Assembly: GCF_001310275.1 (NCBI RefSeq)
Contig: NZ_LGYZ01000081.1
Coordinates: 310,001 to 374,000, forward strand
Direction: 5' to 3'
Origin: Nocardia arizonensis
Lineage (GTDB): Bacteria; Actinomycetota; Actinomycetes; Mycobacteriales; Mycobacteriaceae
DNA length: 64,000 nucleotides
A program made the position numbers and the translations under genes. The notes under the pieces were generated by a model, which saw nothing but the letters and a program-made list of their open reading frames with translations, searched no databases and was not told where the DNA came from. This document shows positions 53,122-62,822 of this stretch, piece after piece. Numbering within the stretch: the stretch's first letter is position 1; every line of letters begins with the position of its first letter.

Positions 53122-55008
53122 TCACGGGGTGACGATCGCGAAATCCGGATCGGGTGCGTCGAGCACGTGGACCAGATCCGCCAGACTCACGGGATCGCCC
53201 TCGATTCCGATATCCCCGGCCGCGACGGCGACGCCGAAATCGGCGCCGCCGAGCAGCACCCGAATGAGGGTGGCCCTGGTCAGGGTGAACTCGGCATCGG
53301 GATCGGGCAGCTTCACCCCGTCCAACCGGTCGTAGTGGACGAGTACGCCATTGCGCAGTTCGGCCCGGTGCACGCGATCCTCGTCGGTGATGACCCAGTC
53401 GGTGACCAGATGGTGCGCCCACGCCTTCGGGCCGTCGATCCGAAGGGCGAGGGCGTCGAAGATCTGCTCGGTGCGCAGGGCCGCGAGCACGGTGGGCGCC
53501 TCGGGTGCGGTCGGGGTGCCGAATCGGCCGTAGCGCAATTCGTAGGCGCCGCTCAGATAGAAATTGCGCCAGGTAGCGTTCTCGGATCCGTAGCCGAGTT
53601 GTTCGAAGGTGCTGGCCTGCAATTGTTTCGCCTCGTCGTTGTCGGGATCGGCGAAGATGACGTAATTGACCACCTGGGCCACCCAGCGATAATCCCCCTC
53701 GGCATAGGACGTCCGCGCCTTGCGCAGCACCTCCTGGACGCCGCCCATGAATTCCACGTGCCGCCGGGCGGATTCGACGGGCGGATGCTCCCACAGATGC
53801 GCGGGATTCCCGTCGAACCAGCCCATATAGCGCTGGTAGACGGCTTTCACATTGTGGCTCACCGAGCCGTAGTAGCCGCGGGCGTGCCAGACTTCCTCGA
53901 CGGCGGGCGGCAGCGTCAACTGCTCGGCGATCTCCGGGCCGACATATCCCTGGTTGAGCAGCCGCAGCGTCTGATCGTGCAGGTAGGCGTAGAGGTCGCG
54001 TTGCAGCGACAAGTACTCGACCAGACGCTCGGTGCCCCAGGTCGGCCAGTGGTGGGAGGCGAAGACCACATCGCAGTCGCGGGCGAACAGATTGATCGAT
54101 TCGGTGAGGTATTTCGCCCACATATGCGGGTCGCGGACCAGCGCGCCCCGCAGTGTGAGCAGATTGTGCAAGGTATGCGTCGCATTCTCCGCCATACACA
54201 GCGCGCGGTGATCGGGCAGGTGGATGTTCATTTCCGCGGGCGCTTCGGTGCCCGGGGTGAGTTGGAAGACCATCCGCACGCCGTCGACGATTTCGACCTG
54301 ACCGGTTTCGGTGATATCGCGCGTCGGGGGAATCAGCGTGACGGTGCCCACCGAGGTGGTCTGCCCCAGTCCGGAACCGACCTGCCCCAACGGACCGCGC
54401 GGTAGCACCGCACCGTACATATACGCCGCACGGCGGGCCATGGCGGTACCCGCGTAGACGTTCTCGGCCACCGCGTGCTCCAGGAATCCCGCGGGCGCCA
54501 AGACCGGGCACCGGCCCGCTTCGGTCACGCCGAGCGCTCCGCCGAAATGGTCCACGTGCGAATGCGTGTAGACGACTCCGGTGACCGGGCGGTCGCCGCG
54601 ATGCTCCCGATACAGCGCGAGTCCGGCCGCCGCGGTCTCGGCGGAGATGAGCGGATCGAGGACGACCACGCCCGAATCCCCCTCGATCAGTGTCATATTC
54701 GACAAATCGAGGCCGCGAATCTGATAGATGCCCTCGGTGACCTCGAACAATCCTTGTTCACCGACCAGTCCGCATTGCCGCCAGAGTCCGGGATGCACCG
54801 AATCCGGGCACGGTTCGCGCAGGAATCCGTAGGAGTCGTTGTCCCACACGACCGTTCCGTCGGCGGTGGTCACCACACCCGGTTCGAGCGCGGCGACGAA
54901 TCCGCGCCGTACGTCGTCCGCGTCGGATGTCTCCGCGAAGGGCAGATCGGCGGCCGCGCGCCGCTGGGCCGCGACGACGAATTCGCTCGGGTCGGTCGCT
55001 GTGCTCAT
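53122..55008 (-). CDS. Alkyl/aryl-sulfatase-like metallohydrolase (BDS1/SdsA1 family)
   Basis: 628-residue type III sulfatase-like protein with an N-terminal MBL-fold domain: binuclear zinc motif THSHVDHFGG (H149, H151, D153, H154), DNDSYGFLREPCP upstream, and AENATHTLHNLLTLRGALVR downstream, as in SdsA1. A helical dimerisation domain and a SCP2-like C-terminal domain (from about 510) follow. Related enzymes cleave alkyl sulfates such as SDS. There is no signal peptide, so it probably acts in the cytoplasm. ATG at 55008 is 7 nt after AGGAGG; ATG at 55014 is too close. Confidence 0.88.
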   Translation of the reverse strand: MSTATDPSEFVVAAQRRAAADLPFAETSDADDVRRGFVAALEPGVVTTADGTVVWDNDSYGFLREPCPDSVHPGLWRQCGLVGEQGLFEVTEGIYQIRGLDLSNMTLIEGDSGVVVLDPLISAETAAAGLALYREHRGDRPVTGVVYTHSHVDHFGGALGVTEAGRCPVLAPAGFLEHAVAENVYAGTAMARRAAYMYGAVLPRGPLGQVGSGLGQTTSVGTVTLIPPTRDITETGQVEIVDGVRMVFQLTPGTEAPAEMNIHLPDHRALCMAENATHTLHNLLTLRGALVRDPHMWAKYLTESINLFARDCDVVFASHHWPTWGTERLVEYLSLQRDLYAYLHDQTLRLLNQGYVGPEIAEQLTLPPAVEEVWHARGYYGSVSHNVKAVYQRYMGWFDGNPAHLWEHPPVESARRHVEFMGGVQEVLRKARTSYAEGDYRWVAQVVNYVIFADPDNDEAKQLQASTFEQLGYGSENATWRNFYLSGAYELRYGRFGTPTAPEAPTVLAALRTEQIFDALALRIDGPKAWAHHLVTDWVITDEDRVHRAELRNGVLVHYDRLDGVKLPDPDAEFTLTRATLIRVLLGGADFGVAVAAGDIGIEGDPVSLADLVHVLDAPDPDFAIVTP

Positions 55009-55052
55009 ATCCATCCTCCTGTACTCGGCCGATATGCTCGCTGCGCCTGCCA

Positions 55053-55364
55053 TCAGATAGTGGGATCCGTGAACTCCAGTACGGCCGCCAGGACGGAGAC
55101 CGCCACGACCGCCAGTGCCGTCGATGCGATCACCGCCCGCCCGTGGCCGTGCTTACCACGCCGCAGGGTGCGGTTGCGCTCGAAGCAGAGCAGTCCGACG
55201 GCGATCATGGTGATCGCCGCGGCCAGTGGGGTGATCCGCGCCTCGGAGCCGCCGCGGACCGCGGCGTGGTGCAGCAACAGCAGCGCCACCCCCATCGAGC
55301 CGATCGCGGTGCGCCGCCACGCCAGGGCGGTGCGCTCGGTGGCCAACCCGACGTCGGCGGTCAC
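55053..55364 (-). CDS. DUF202 membrane protein
   Basis: 103 residues with three transmembrane helices. The cytoplasmic N-terminal motif ATERTALAWRRTAIGSMGVA is typical of DUF202. GTG at 55364 overlaps the stop of the preceding DUF202 gene (GTGA). The final helix ends near the C-terminus. Function unknown. Confidence 0.8.
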   Translation of the reverse strand: MTADVGLATERTALAWRRTAIGSMGVALLLLHHAAVRGGSEARITPLAAAITMIAVGLLCFERNRTLRRGKHGHGRAVIASTALAVVAVSVLAAVLEFTDPTI

Positions 55365-55726
55365 AGCAGCAGCACCGCCGCGCACGCCAGCACCGACACC
55401 ACCGTGATGCCCACCGACAGGATCGGCACCAGCACCGTGCCCGGCAGCGGCGCCCCGCTGTGCATGGCCGCTCTGATTCGTCGCCAGTGCAGATAGGCGC
55501 CGATCGCGACGATCACCGCGAGTACCAGACAGCTCATGGAAATCGCCCGGCGCAGGCCCGCCATGTGGAAGGGCTGCACCAAGGTCTCGACCGCGACGCC
55601 GCCCGCGAGCAGACCGAGCGAGGTCCGCATCCAGGCCAGAAATGTCCGTTCGTTGGCCAAGGTGAAGCGGTAGTCGATCTCCGCCTCACCGTCGTCGGAT
55701 TCCGCGTCCGGGGTCGGCAACGTCAC
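55361..55726 (-). CDS. DUF202 (YidH-like) membrane protein
   Basis: 121 residues with three helices; the motif FTLANERTFLAWMRTSLGLL precedes the first helix. An acidic N-terminal segment (PDAESDDGEAEIDYR) distinguishes it from its neighbour. GTG at 55726 is the most plausible start. It forms a two-gene operon with the following DUF202 gene, an arrangement often seen in actinobacteria and suggesting a heteromer. Confidence 0.8.
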   Translation of the reverse strand: MTLPTPDAESDDGEAEIDYRFTLANERTFLAWMRTSLGLLAGGVAVETLVQPFHMAGLRRAISMSCLVLAVIVAIGAYLHWRRIRAAMHSGAPLPGTVLVPILSVGITVVSVLACAAVLLL

Positions 55727-56296
55727 GCCGACTCGCCCCCGGCCACCGGCATACTCCGTGAGCTGACAATCGATCCGTCGCCGCGTGGCAGGTCGCCCGT
55801 CGGCCGTGGCGGGCGCGGCGGCGTGGGTTCCGCCCTCGGGTAGCCTGTGGTTTCTCCGTGCCGCCGGGTGGCCGCGATATGCGGTCGCCATCCACGTGCG
55901 GGGTCGCCGTGTCGCCAGGTCACGGTCGATGCGGTCGAATGGGCCGCGCCGAAAGTCGAAGCCGCCACAAAATAGCCGACTACTCGAGGGGGAGGCGGGG
56001 CGGCCACGGATGACCCACTGGTTCCGGTGCGGCGCCCGGTCGAGCGGGAACGCGATTCGCGCACTTCGGAGGGCCGGCACGCACGCAGGTCGCGATCCTT
56101 CGGGTGCACGGATACCTCCCCGTCCCTGTGTGGCTTCGTGGTGGTAAGCAAACAAACCGCTACGTCAGCCTAACCGGAGCGCCGAATAGCGTCCACGACC
56201 GACGCCGGGTGATACCGACCCGATACCCGTTCCGTCGGCGTCCTGGCACGCCGGCGGAAATCATTGACGCGCAGCCGAATACGTGCCGCGGACGTC
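55727..56296. other. 570-bp gap between DUF202 genes and the decarboxylase-like gene
   Basis: No credible gene: open frames here are Arg/Pro/Ala-rich and lack ribosome sites. On the minus strand near 56163-56180 a TTAGGCTGACGTAG stretch matches 11 of 14 positions of the inner IdeR iron-box, but it is far (over 430 bp) from the next start codon. The region may hold a decayed gene or a long leader. Confidence 0.35.
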
Positions 56297-57028
56297 TCAG
56301 ACGGGGACGGCGTCCTGGAAGGTCATGACGAGGCGGTCCACGGTGGAGGTCATCGGTGCGCGGGTCGGCAGACCGAGTTCGGCGAGTTCGGCGGCGATCG
56401 GGTGGTCGCCGAGCCGCAATTCGGCGCCGCCGAGACGGGTGCGCATCCCCGCGGGGGCCATCTCCCATGTCGTGCAACGGGTCACCCCGTCGATATGGGA
56501 GTAGGCGTCGAAGGAGGTGCCCGCGCCACGGCCGCCCGGCATGGAGAAACCCGGCCGCACCGCGAGATCGACGATGAGCGAATCGTCCTTACGCAGCGCG
56601 CCGCGACGGACGTTGCCCTCGTAGTCCATGTCGAAGTCGGCGATCATCTTCGGGAAACCCCAGATGCCGCGGCCCGCGGCGAGGGTGAAATCGCCGTCCA
56701 CCGGCAGCTGATGGATGAAGACCCCCGCCTTGCCCGTTGCGAGTGCCCGTAGGTCGGACAGTCCACCGGTGGATTCGGCGCTGTGGTGGCGCACCATGAA
56801 CGAGACCCCGAACTCGTTGTAGGGGCCGAGGTCGCCGTCGATGTAGTCGACGAAGACGAGAGTGCACAACGCGCGATCGCGTGGCAGTCGCAGAACCCGC
56901 AGACCCGAATAGTCGACGAGGCGCTGGGCGGCCGCGGCGGGCACGCGATAGGTCGCCATGAACGCCCGCGCCTGCCGTATGCGCACCGGCATCCTGACTT
57001 CTCGACCGAGAACGGTGTGCGTGCTCAT
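56297..57028 (-). CDS. Acetoacetate decarboxylase-like protein
   Basis: 243-residue protein of the acetoacetate decarboxylase (ADC) superfamily: CTLVFVDYIDGDLGPYNEFG, FIHQLPVDGDFTLAAGRGIW, then GFPKMIADFD, whose Lys corresponds to the Schiff-base lysine of ADC. Family members act on beta-keto acids, polyketides or serve other roles. ATG at 57028 follows a GGAGGG-type site. A KstR/KstR2-like operator lies 19-35 bp upstream, suggesting sterol or fatty acid control. Confidence 0.83.
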   Translation of the reverse strand: MSTHTVLGREVRMPVRIRQARAFMATYRVPAAAAQRLVDYSGLRVLRLPRDRALCTLVFVDYIDGDLGPYNEFGVSFMVRHHSAESTGGLSDLRALATGKAGVFIHQLPVDGDFTLAAGRGIWGFPKMIADFDMDYEGNVRRGALRKDDSLIVDLAVRPGFSMPGGRGAGTSFDAYSHIDGVTRCTTWEMAPAGMRTRLGGAELRLGDHPIAAELAELGLPTRAPMTSTVDRLVMTFQDAVPV

Positions 57029-57046
57029 CCGTATACACCCTCCTGA

Positions 57047-57063
57047 AACTAGAACTTGTTACA
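57047..57063 (-). promoter_or_regulatory. KstR/KstR2-type operator upstream of the ADC-like gene
   Basis: TAGAACTTGTTACA (57050-57063) fits the KstR core TnnAACnnGTTnnA exactly, and AACTAGAACTTGTT (57047-57060) fits the KstR2 consensus AnCAAGnnCTTGnT with one mismatch. Both repressors govern cholesterol catabolism in mycolata. Position before the ATG suits repression. Confidence 0.6.
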
Positions 57064-57109
57064 GAATACGAGTTCACCGGACTCCGCACCCGGGGTTCGG
57101 CGAGGTCGT

Positions 57110-58033
57110 TCAGGCGCGGGGGTGCGCTCGGTCGTGCACCGAGCGGAGTCGTTCGATGGAGACGTGCGTATAGAGCTGGGTGGTGGCCATACTGGCGTGG
57201 CCGAGCAGCTCCTGCACCACACGCAGGTCCGCGCCACCCTCGAGCAGGTGGGTGGCCGCACTGTGCCGCAGGCCGTGCGGCCCCAGATCCGGTGTGCCAG
57301 GGATCGCCGAGACGACCTCGTGCACAACCGTTCTGGCCTGCCGCTGGTCGAGTCGGCGGCCGCGACGCCCGAGCAACAGCGCCCGCCCCGACTCCGCGGT
57401 CGCGAACGACGGCCGTCCGAACCGCAGCCACGCCTGCACCGCCTCGTCGGCTGGTGCGCCGAACGGCGCCGACCGCTCCTTGTTCCCCTTGCCCAGCACC
57501 CGGACCAGTCGCCGCTCCCGGTCGACGTCGTCGATATCGAGCCCGCACAACTCCCCGACCCGAATACCGGTCGCGTACAGCATTTCGACGATGAGCCGAT
57601 CCCGCAGCGCCATCGGATCGCGCTGCGCAGCCCCCGACCGCGCCGCCTCCATCGCCTCGACCGCCTGGCCCGTCCCCAGCACCGCGGGCAGCACACGATG
57701 TGCGGCGGGCGCGCCGAGCCGCAATCCCGGATCGACGGACAGCCGCCCTGACCCGGTCAACCAGGCGGTGAAGGTACGCGCCGACGAAGCCCTTCGCGCC
57801 ATGGTCGTGCGCGCGGCCCCGTTCGCGGCCTGCGCCGCCAACCAGGACCGCAACAGCGCCAGATCCAACTCCCGCACCGCCGAATCCGCCGACCGCGCGT
57901 ACAGATGCGCCAACAGCGACCGCGCGTCCCCCACATAGGCGCGCACGGTGTGCGCCGAACGATTCCGCCCGAGCCGCAGATGACGCCCGTACTCCGTCAC
58001 CAACGCGCTCAAATCCTCCGGCAGTTCCTCCAC
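57110..58033 (-). CDS. xerC: XerC tyrosine recombinase
   Basis: Chromosome-dimer-resolving recombinase, 307 residues. The catalytic set is complete: R158 (ATGIRVGEL), K182 (LGKGNKER), H253 and R256 (HGLRH), H279 (LLGHAS), and nucleophile Y288. The N-terminal core-binding domain spans residues 10-95. It sits between the decarboxylase-like gene and dprA in the usual mycobacterial place (Rv2894c). Confidence 0.95.
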   Translation of the reverse strand: MEELPEDLSALVTEYGRHLRLGRNRSAHTVRAYVGDARSLLAHLYARSADSAVRELDLALLRSWLAAQAANGAARTTMARRASSARTFTAWLTGSGRLSVDPGLRLGAPAAHRVLPAVLGTGQAVEAMEAARSGAAQRDPMALRDRLIVEMLYATGIRVGELCGLDIDDVDRERRLVRVLGKGNKERSAPFGAPADEAVQAWLRFGRPSFATAESGRALLLGRRGRRLDQRQARTVVHEVVSAIPGTPDLGPHGLRHSAATHLLEGGADLRVVQELLGHASMATTQLYTHVSIERLRSVHDRAHPRA

Positions 58034-58209
58034 CCCACCACCGTCGCCCCCTCCCCCGCACTTCGCAAGTCACCTCGCCGCCCTCTCCCGCGGCACCCGC
58101 CGTCGGCCGATGCCGATCGCGGGTCGACCGTGTGCGTCGCGGTTGGACATCCTCCGACCGCTGGGCGCACCCCGTCCCGGTCCGTGCGGGCCGATGCCGA
58201 CCATCGCAC

Positions 58210-59622
58210 TCATGGCGCCCTGCGTTGCGACGCGGTGCGATACCAGCCGCTGCGATCGGCATCCACCAGACCCGCCAACTCCAGGGAAGTCAGCGCGGCG
58301 CGTACAACGTGCAGCGGCAGACCCGTTCGGGTGGAGAGTTGGACGGGGAGGCGGCGACCGTTCGCCGGAACGGCCTCGTAGACGGTGGCGGAGTCGCCGC
58401 AGAGAGTCGGTCCGGCGCTGCCGTTCGGGCCCGGTGTGTTCGGCGTCGACAATCGCAGGGGACCTATCTCATCGATGACCTCGTCCGCCGAGGTGACCAG
58501 CAGTGCCTCGCCGTCGCGGATCATGCGATGGCAGCCGACCGACGCGGCCGAGGTGACGGGGCCCGGCGTCGCGAAGGCGGGTCGTCCGAGTCTGCGCGCC
58601 CACTTCACCGTATTGCGGGCTCCGCTCCGAATTCCGGCTTCCACGACCACGACGCCGTCGGCCAGCCCCGCGATCAGGCGGTTTCGGGCGAGAAATTGAT
58701 GCTTACGCGCGGTGGTGCCCGGTGGATATTCGCTCACCACGAGCCCCGTCTCGGCTATCTCCGCGAGCAGTCGTTCGTGTTGGGCCGGATAGGCACGATC
58801 GATCCCGCAGGCAAGTACCGCGACGGTGGTGCCGCCGACCGCCAAGGCCGCCCGATGGGCCGTCGCGTCGATACCGAAGGCGGCGCCGGAAACGACGCTG
58901 ATACCGCGGCGGGCGAGATCACTCGCGAGATCGCCGGTGACCCTGTCGCCGTATCCGGTACTGCACCGCGCACCGACCACCGCGACAGCACGGTCGGTCG
59001 ATTCCGTCACCGAACGCGCCCCGCGCACCCACAACACCAGCGGCACTCCACCGTCGGGCTCGGAATCGGTACTCCGCGCGGTGAATCCGAGCATGCGCCA
59101 CGCGGGCCAATCGGGATCGTCGGGAGTCACCACCCGGCCACCCACGCGCTGAGCCGCCTCCAGATCCCGCGCCGCGCAATCGAGCTCGCGCCGCTGCGCG
59201 GTGGGCGCCCGCAGAGATTCCGGCAAAGCGCATTCACGCACCGCTCGCGCCGCCTCGACCACCCCCACGGCCTCGATCAAGGCCGACAGCGCAGCGCACG
59301 GCCCCTGCGTAACCCGCGACAGATAGACCCACGCCAAGCGCCGCTCATCGAGACCGCCCGGCGGCGCGTCGAGATCGACGGTCCCCACGGTGCCGTCATC
59401 AGCGCCGTGGATCACCTCGTGAACGCCGAATCCCGCACCGGCATTGCCGGACTCGCCGATCCCCGGTGTGGACCTGGGCGGTCGATTCTCGGTCCAACCG
59501 GCCACCGCCTCGTCCCGCCGAGGCACGCCGGGCGCGACCTCGTCGACGGCGAGCTGCTCGCCTCCCCGGCCGTGCCCCATCGGGGGTGACGGTAACGACT
59601 GATGATCGGGGTTCTCGGTCAC
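58210..59622 (-). CDS. dprA: DprA, DNA-processing protein
   Basis: 470-residue DNA-transformation protein that loads RecA onto single strands. The Rossmann-like core has VVGARCSTGYGDRVTGDLAS, GISVVSGAAFGIDATAHRAAL and KHQFLARNRLIAGLADGVVV. A winged-helix domain is at the end (LSTRTGLPLHVVRAALTSLE). The N-terminal 80 residues are unusually long and low in conservation. GTG at 59622 overlaps the comM stop (GTGA). Confidence 0.93.
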   Translation of the reverse strand: MTENPDHQSLPSPPMGHGRGGEQLAVDEVAPGVPRRDEAVAGWTENRPPRSTPGIGESGNAGAGFGVHEVIHGADDGTVGTVDLDAPPGGLDERRLAWVYLSRVTQGPCAALSALIEAVGVVEAARAVRECALPESLRAPTAQRRELDCAARDLEAAQRVGGRVVTPDDPDWPAWRMLGFTARSTDSEPDGGVPLVLWVRGARSVTESTDRAVAVVGARCSTGYGDRVTGDLASDLARRGISVVSGAAFGIDATAHRAALAVGGTTVAVLACGIDRAYPAQHERLLAEIAETGLVVSEYPPGTTARKHQFLARNRLIAGLADGVVVVEAGIRSGARNTVKWARRLGRPAFATPGPVTSAASVGCHRMIRDGEALLVTSADEVIDEIGPLRLSTPNTPGPNGSAGPTLCGDSATVYEAVPANGRRLPVQLSTRTGLPLHVVRAALTSLELAGLVDADRSGWYRTASQRRAP

Positions 59623-61127
59623 TGCGTACCTCGCTGACGGAAGTTCAGGGCCAGCAGGACATCTTCGGCGCTGGGGCTTTCGCCGCCGCGCAGGTCGCAG
59701 ATGGTCCATGCGACTCGGATGGCTCGGTCGGCTCCGCGTGCCGACATGCGGCCGAGGCGTAAGGCCGATTCCACAGGTGCGACGGCCGCGGGTGACAGCG
59801 GGAACTGTCTGCGCAGTGCGTGGCCGGGGACCTCGGCGTTGGTGGTCCAGCCGTATTCCTGCCAGCGGTGGACGGCGGCTCGTCGCGCGGCGGCCACGCG
59901 TTCGCGCACGACCGCGCTGCTTTCGGCTTCGGTCTCGGAGAATGTGCCGCCCGCTTGGCCGTGCATGCGGACCCAGATATCGATGCGGTCCATGAGCGGA
60001 CCCGACAGTTTGCCCAGATATCGGCGGCGAGCCAGTGGCGCGCAGATGCAGTCGACGTCGCGGGCGGAGGCGCAGGGGCAGGGATTGGCGGCCAAGACCA
60101 GTTGGAATCGGGCGGGATAGCGGGCCACACCGTCGCGCCGTGCTATGCGAACCTCACCCTCTTCCAGGGGAGTACGCAGAGCTTCAAGGACCTTGGTGCC
60201 GATCTCGGCGCATTCGTCGAGGAACAGGACGCCACGGTGTGCGCGGCTGACCGCGCCGGGGCGGGCCGATCCCGATCCGCCGCCGACCATCGCCGCGGCA
60301 GAGGTGGAGTGGTGGGGAGCGACGAAAGGAGGTGTGGTGACCAGGGGGTGGTTGCCCGCGAGTGCGCCCGCCATCGAGTGGATCGCGGTGACCTCGAGCG
60401 ACTCGGATTCGGTGAGCGGGGGAAGCAGACCCGGGAGGCGTTGCGCCAACATGGTTTTGCCGATGCCGGGCGGGCCGGTGAGCAGCAGGTGGTGTCCGCC
60501 CGCGGCGGCCACTTCCAGTGCCCATCTGGCCTCGTCCTGCCCCACGACCTCGCTAAGATCGCCGCCGGGGTGCACCGGATCGGGTAACACCCGGTCGGGT
60601 TCGAGCAACGAACACTCTCCGCGCAACCACGACACCACATCCCGCAACCGGCCCGCGCCCACCACCTCGATGCCGTCCACGAGCCCGGCCTCGGCCAATG
60701 CCGCCTCGGGAACGACGACCGTGGACCAACCCGCACCGCGGGCGGTCAACACCGCGGGCAGCACCCCACGCACCGGCCTGACCCGACCGTCGAGGGCGAG
60801 CTCGCCGAGCAGGACGGTGCGCCCGAGCCGCTGCGAGGGCACGGCGCCGGCCGCGTCGAGCACCGACACGGCCAAGGCCAGGTCGTAGACGCTGCCGACC
60901 TTCGGCAAGGTAGCGGGCGAGAGCGCGAGTACGACGCGGCCGTCGGGCCATCTCTCCCCGGAGTTCGCCACCGCGGAGCGCACCCGATTGCGCGACTCCT
61001 GCAGGGCGGTGTCGGGAAGTCCGACGAGGTTCACCGAGGGCAGTCCCTGGCCGATATCGGCCTCGATCTCCACCAGGTGTCCGTCGACACCGGTGACAGC
61101 CACCGAATGGGCCCGACCCAGCGCCAT
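59619..61127 (-). CDS. comM: ComM/YifB, Mg-chelatase-like AAA+ ATPase
   Basis: 502-residue ATPase related to Mg-chelatase and bacterial helicases that promote branch migration in natural transformation. N-terminal domain GQGLPSVNLVGLPDTALQES, Walker A GPPGIGKT (218-225), Walker B GVLFLDECAEI, and the zinc-like cysteine segment NPCPCASARDVDCICAP. ATG at 61127 overlaps the yraN stop (TGATG), so yraN-comM-dprA form an operon. Confidence 0.94.
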   Translation of the reverse strand: MALGRAHSVAVTGVDGHLVEIEADIGQGLPSVNLVGLPDTALQESRNRVRSAVANSGERWPDGRVVLALSPATLPKVGSVYDLALAVSVLDAAGAVPSQRLGRTVLLGELALDGRVRPVRGVLPAVLTARGAGWSTVVVPEAALAEAGLVDGIEVVGAGRLRDVVSWLRGECSLLEPDRVLPDPVHPGGDLSEVVGQDEARWALEVAAAGGHHLLLTGPPGIGKTMLAQRLPGLLPPLTESESLEVTAIHSMAGALAGNHPLVTTPPFVAPHHSTSAAAMVGGGSGSARPGAVSRAHRGVLFLDECAEIGTKVLEALRTPLEEGEVRIARRDGVARYPARFQLVLAANPCPCASARDVDCICAPLARRRYLGKLSGPLMDRIDIWVRMHGQAGGTFSETEAESSAVVRERVAAARRAAVHRWQEYGWTTNAEVPGHALRRQFPLSPAAVAPVESALRLGRMSARGADRAIRVAWTICDLRGGESPSAEDVLLALNFRQRGTQ

Positions 61128-61483
61128 CAGAAGACTCCCTGGAGGTGATCGATGACCGGCCGGTATCCACGGCGCAGCACGACCGCGACCACGTCGAAGC
61201 GGACGGTGAGCCAGGGGCCGTCCTGTTGGGTGAGCCAACTCAGCGCCACCGTGCGAATGCGACGCTGTTTGGCGAAGGTGACCGATTCCGACGGCGCGCC
61301 GAATCCGGGGCCGGTGCGGGTCTTCACCTCGATGAAGGCAGTGACCTCGCGGTCGCGGGCGATGAGATCCAGTTCGCCATAGCGGCAGCGCCAGTTGCGC
61401 GCGACGATCCGCATACCGGCGGCTTCCAGATAGCGGGCCGCCAATTCCTCCCCTTGTGCGCCGAGCGCCTGTTTATCTCCCAC
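61127..61483 (-). CDS. yraN: YraN-family (UPF0102) endonuclease-like protein
   Basis: 118-residue protein with the PD-(D/E)XK nuclease pattern: ALGAQGEELAARYLEAAG, then RYGELDLIARDREVTAFIEV and KTR, with the E-L-D and E-V-K active residues. Family members resemble Holliday-junction nucleases; the physiological role is unknown. It begins the yraN-comM-dprA cluster. Confidence 0.92.
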   Translation of the reverse strand: MGDKQALGAQGEELAARYLEAAGMRIVARNWRCRYGELDLIARDREVTAFIEVKTRTGPGFGAPSESVTFAKQRRIRTVALSWLTQQDGPWLTVRFDVVAVVLRRGYRPVIDHLQGVF

Positions 61484-61591
61484 TCGGCAAGCATGGACGC
61501 CCGCGGCCGATCGGCCCCGCAGCCGACCTGGGCGAATACCCGCCCTGTTGACAACGGCACGCCTGTGGACAACACGGCCGCGCCGCCGCGG

Positions 61592-61897
61592 TCACTCGGG
61601 AAGCCGCAGGTCCGGCTTCTCCAGCTCTTCGATATTGACGTCCTTGAACGTGATGACCCGCACATGCTTGACGAATCGGGCGGGGCGGTACATATCCCAC
61701 ACCCAGGCGTCGCTCATCCGCACTTCGAAGTACACCTCGCCGTCGGCGTTCTGCGGGCGCAGTTCGACGGAATTGGCCAGGTAGAAGCGGCGCTCGGTCT
61801 CCACCACGTACGAGAACTGACCGACGATGTCCTTGTACTCGCGGTAGAGCGAGAGTTCCATCTCGGTTTCGTACTTCTCGAGGTCCTCGGCACTCAT
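61592..61897 (-). CDS. DUF2469 protein (Rv2901c-like)
   Basis: 101 residues, acidic at the N-terminus (MSAEDLEKYETEMELSLYRE), then FSYVVETERRFYLANSVELR and WVWDMYRPARFVKHVRVITF. This is the highly conserved actinobacterial DUF2469 family found between rnhB and yraN. Function unknown. It stands alone with about 100 bp on each side. Confidence 0.9.
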   Translation of the reverse strand: MSAEDLEKYETEMELSLYREYKDIVGQFSYVVETERRFYLANSVELRPQNADGEVYFEVRMSDAWVWDMYRPARFVKHVRVITFKDVNIEELEKPDLRLPE

Positions 61898-62017
61898 CGG
61901 GTGGGACGTCCTCCTTCTCGGCGCACTGCTTTCGATGTGCGACGTTCGCGGGGCCCTTCGTGTACACGCATGCCGCCTCCGGGCCCGTCACTCACGCCGC
62001 TGCGTCGTATGTGGACA

Positions 62018-62770
62018 TCATCTCGCATGGGCGGCATCGGTAGCCACTCGGCCGTCCGCCACGCCCTCGGCGATGGCCGCCTCGGCGGCCTCGACGAGGT
62101 TCGCGCGCGGGCGCGACCCCACCGTGTCGTGCACGTTGCGCCACGACCGGCGATGCTCGCTGCTCGGCCCGAGCCGTTCCAACGCGGCGATGTGTTCGGG
62201 CGTGTTGTAGCCCTTGTGGGCGGCGAATCCGTAGCCGGGCAGCTTCCGGTCCATCTCGACCATGATGCGGTCCCTGGTGACCTTGGCCAGGATGCTCGCG
62301 GCCGCGATGCAGGCGGCCGCGGCATCGCCGCCGATCACCGGCAGCGATGGCACCGGGAGGCCGGGTACCCGGAATCCGTCGGTGAGCACGTAACCGGGAG
62401 TGTGCCCCAGGCCCGCGACGGCCCGGCGCATCCCCTCGATATTGGCGACGTGGATGCCGATGGAATCGATCTCCCAAGCGGGCACCACGACGACCCGGTA
62501 GGCCAATGCCAGGCGGGTGATGACGGGAAACAGCTCCTCGCGGGTCGCCTCGGTGAGCTTCTTGGAGTCGTCGAGGCCGGCGAGTTTGTCATACGCCTTC
62601 GGGGCGAGCAGACAGGCCGCCACCACCAGCGGACCCGCGCATGGTCCGCGTCCGGCCTCGTCGACACCCGCCACCGGACCAAGGCCGCTGCGGATCAACG
62701 CCGCCTCCAAGGTGCGCAGACCGCTCGCGCGTCGCATCACCACCCGCGGCGGCCACCCGCCGTTCGACAT
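62018..62770 (-). CDS. rnhB: RnhB, ribonuclease HII
   Basis: 250-residue nuclease that nicks RNA in RNA/DNA hybrids and removes single ribonucleotides. Active-site acids are D37 and E38 in [13 protein letters not shown] and D131 in [27 protein letters not shown] is the hybrid-binding loop. ATG at 62770. Adjacent to lepB as in mycobacteria. Confidence 0.96.
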   Translation of the reverse strand: MSNGGWPPRVVMRRASGLRTLEAALIRSGLGPVAGVDEAGRGPCAGPLVVAACLLAPKAYDKLAGLDDSKKLTEATREELFPVITRLALAYRVVVVPAWEIDSIGIHVANIEGMRRAVAGLGHTPGYVLTDGFRVPGLPVPSLPVIGGDAAAACIAAASILAKVTRDRIMVEMDRKLPGYGFAAHKGYNTPEHIAALERLGPSSEHRRSWRNVHDTVGSRPRANLVEAAEAAIAEGVADGRVATDAAHAR

Positions 62771-62822
62771 CACAGCCACTCGCCCCTGATCCACACTTCG
62801 ATTATCCGCGCCCCGTCCGAAA

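Noticed and set aside
56163..56180. IdeR-like iron box
   Set aside because: 11 of 14 inner positions match, but the outer arms do not and no start codon lies within 400 bp in a suitable direction.
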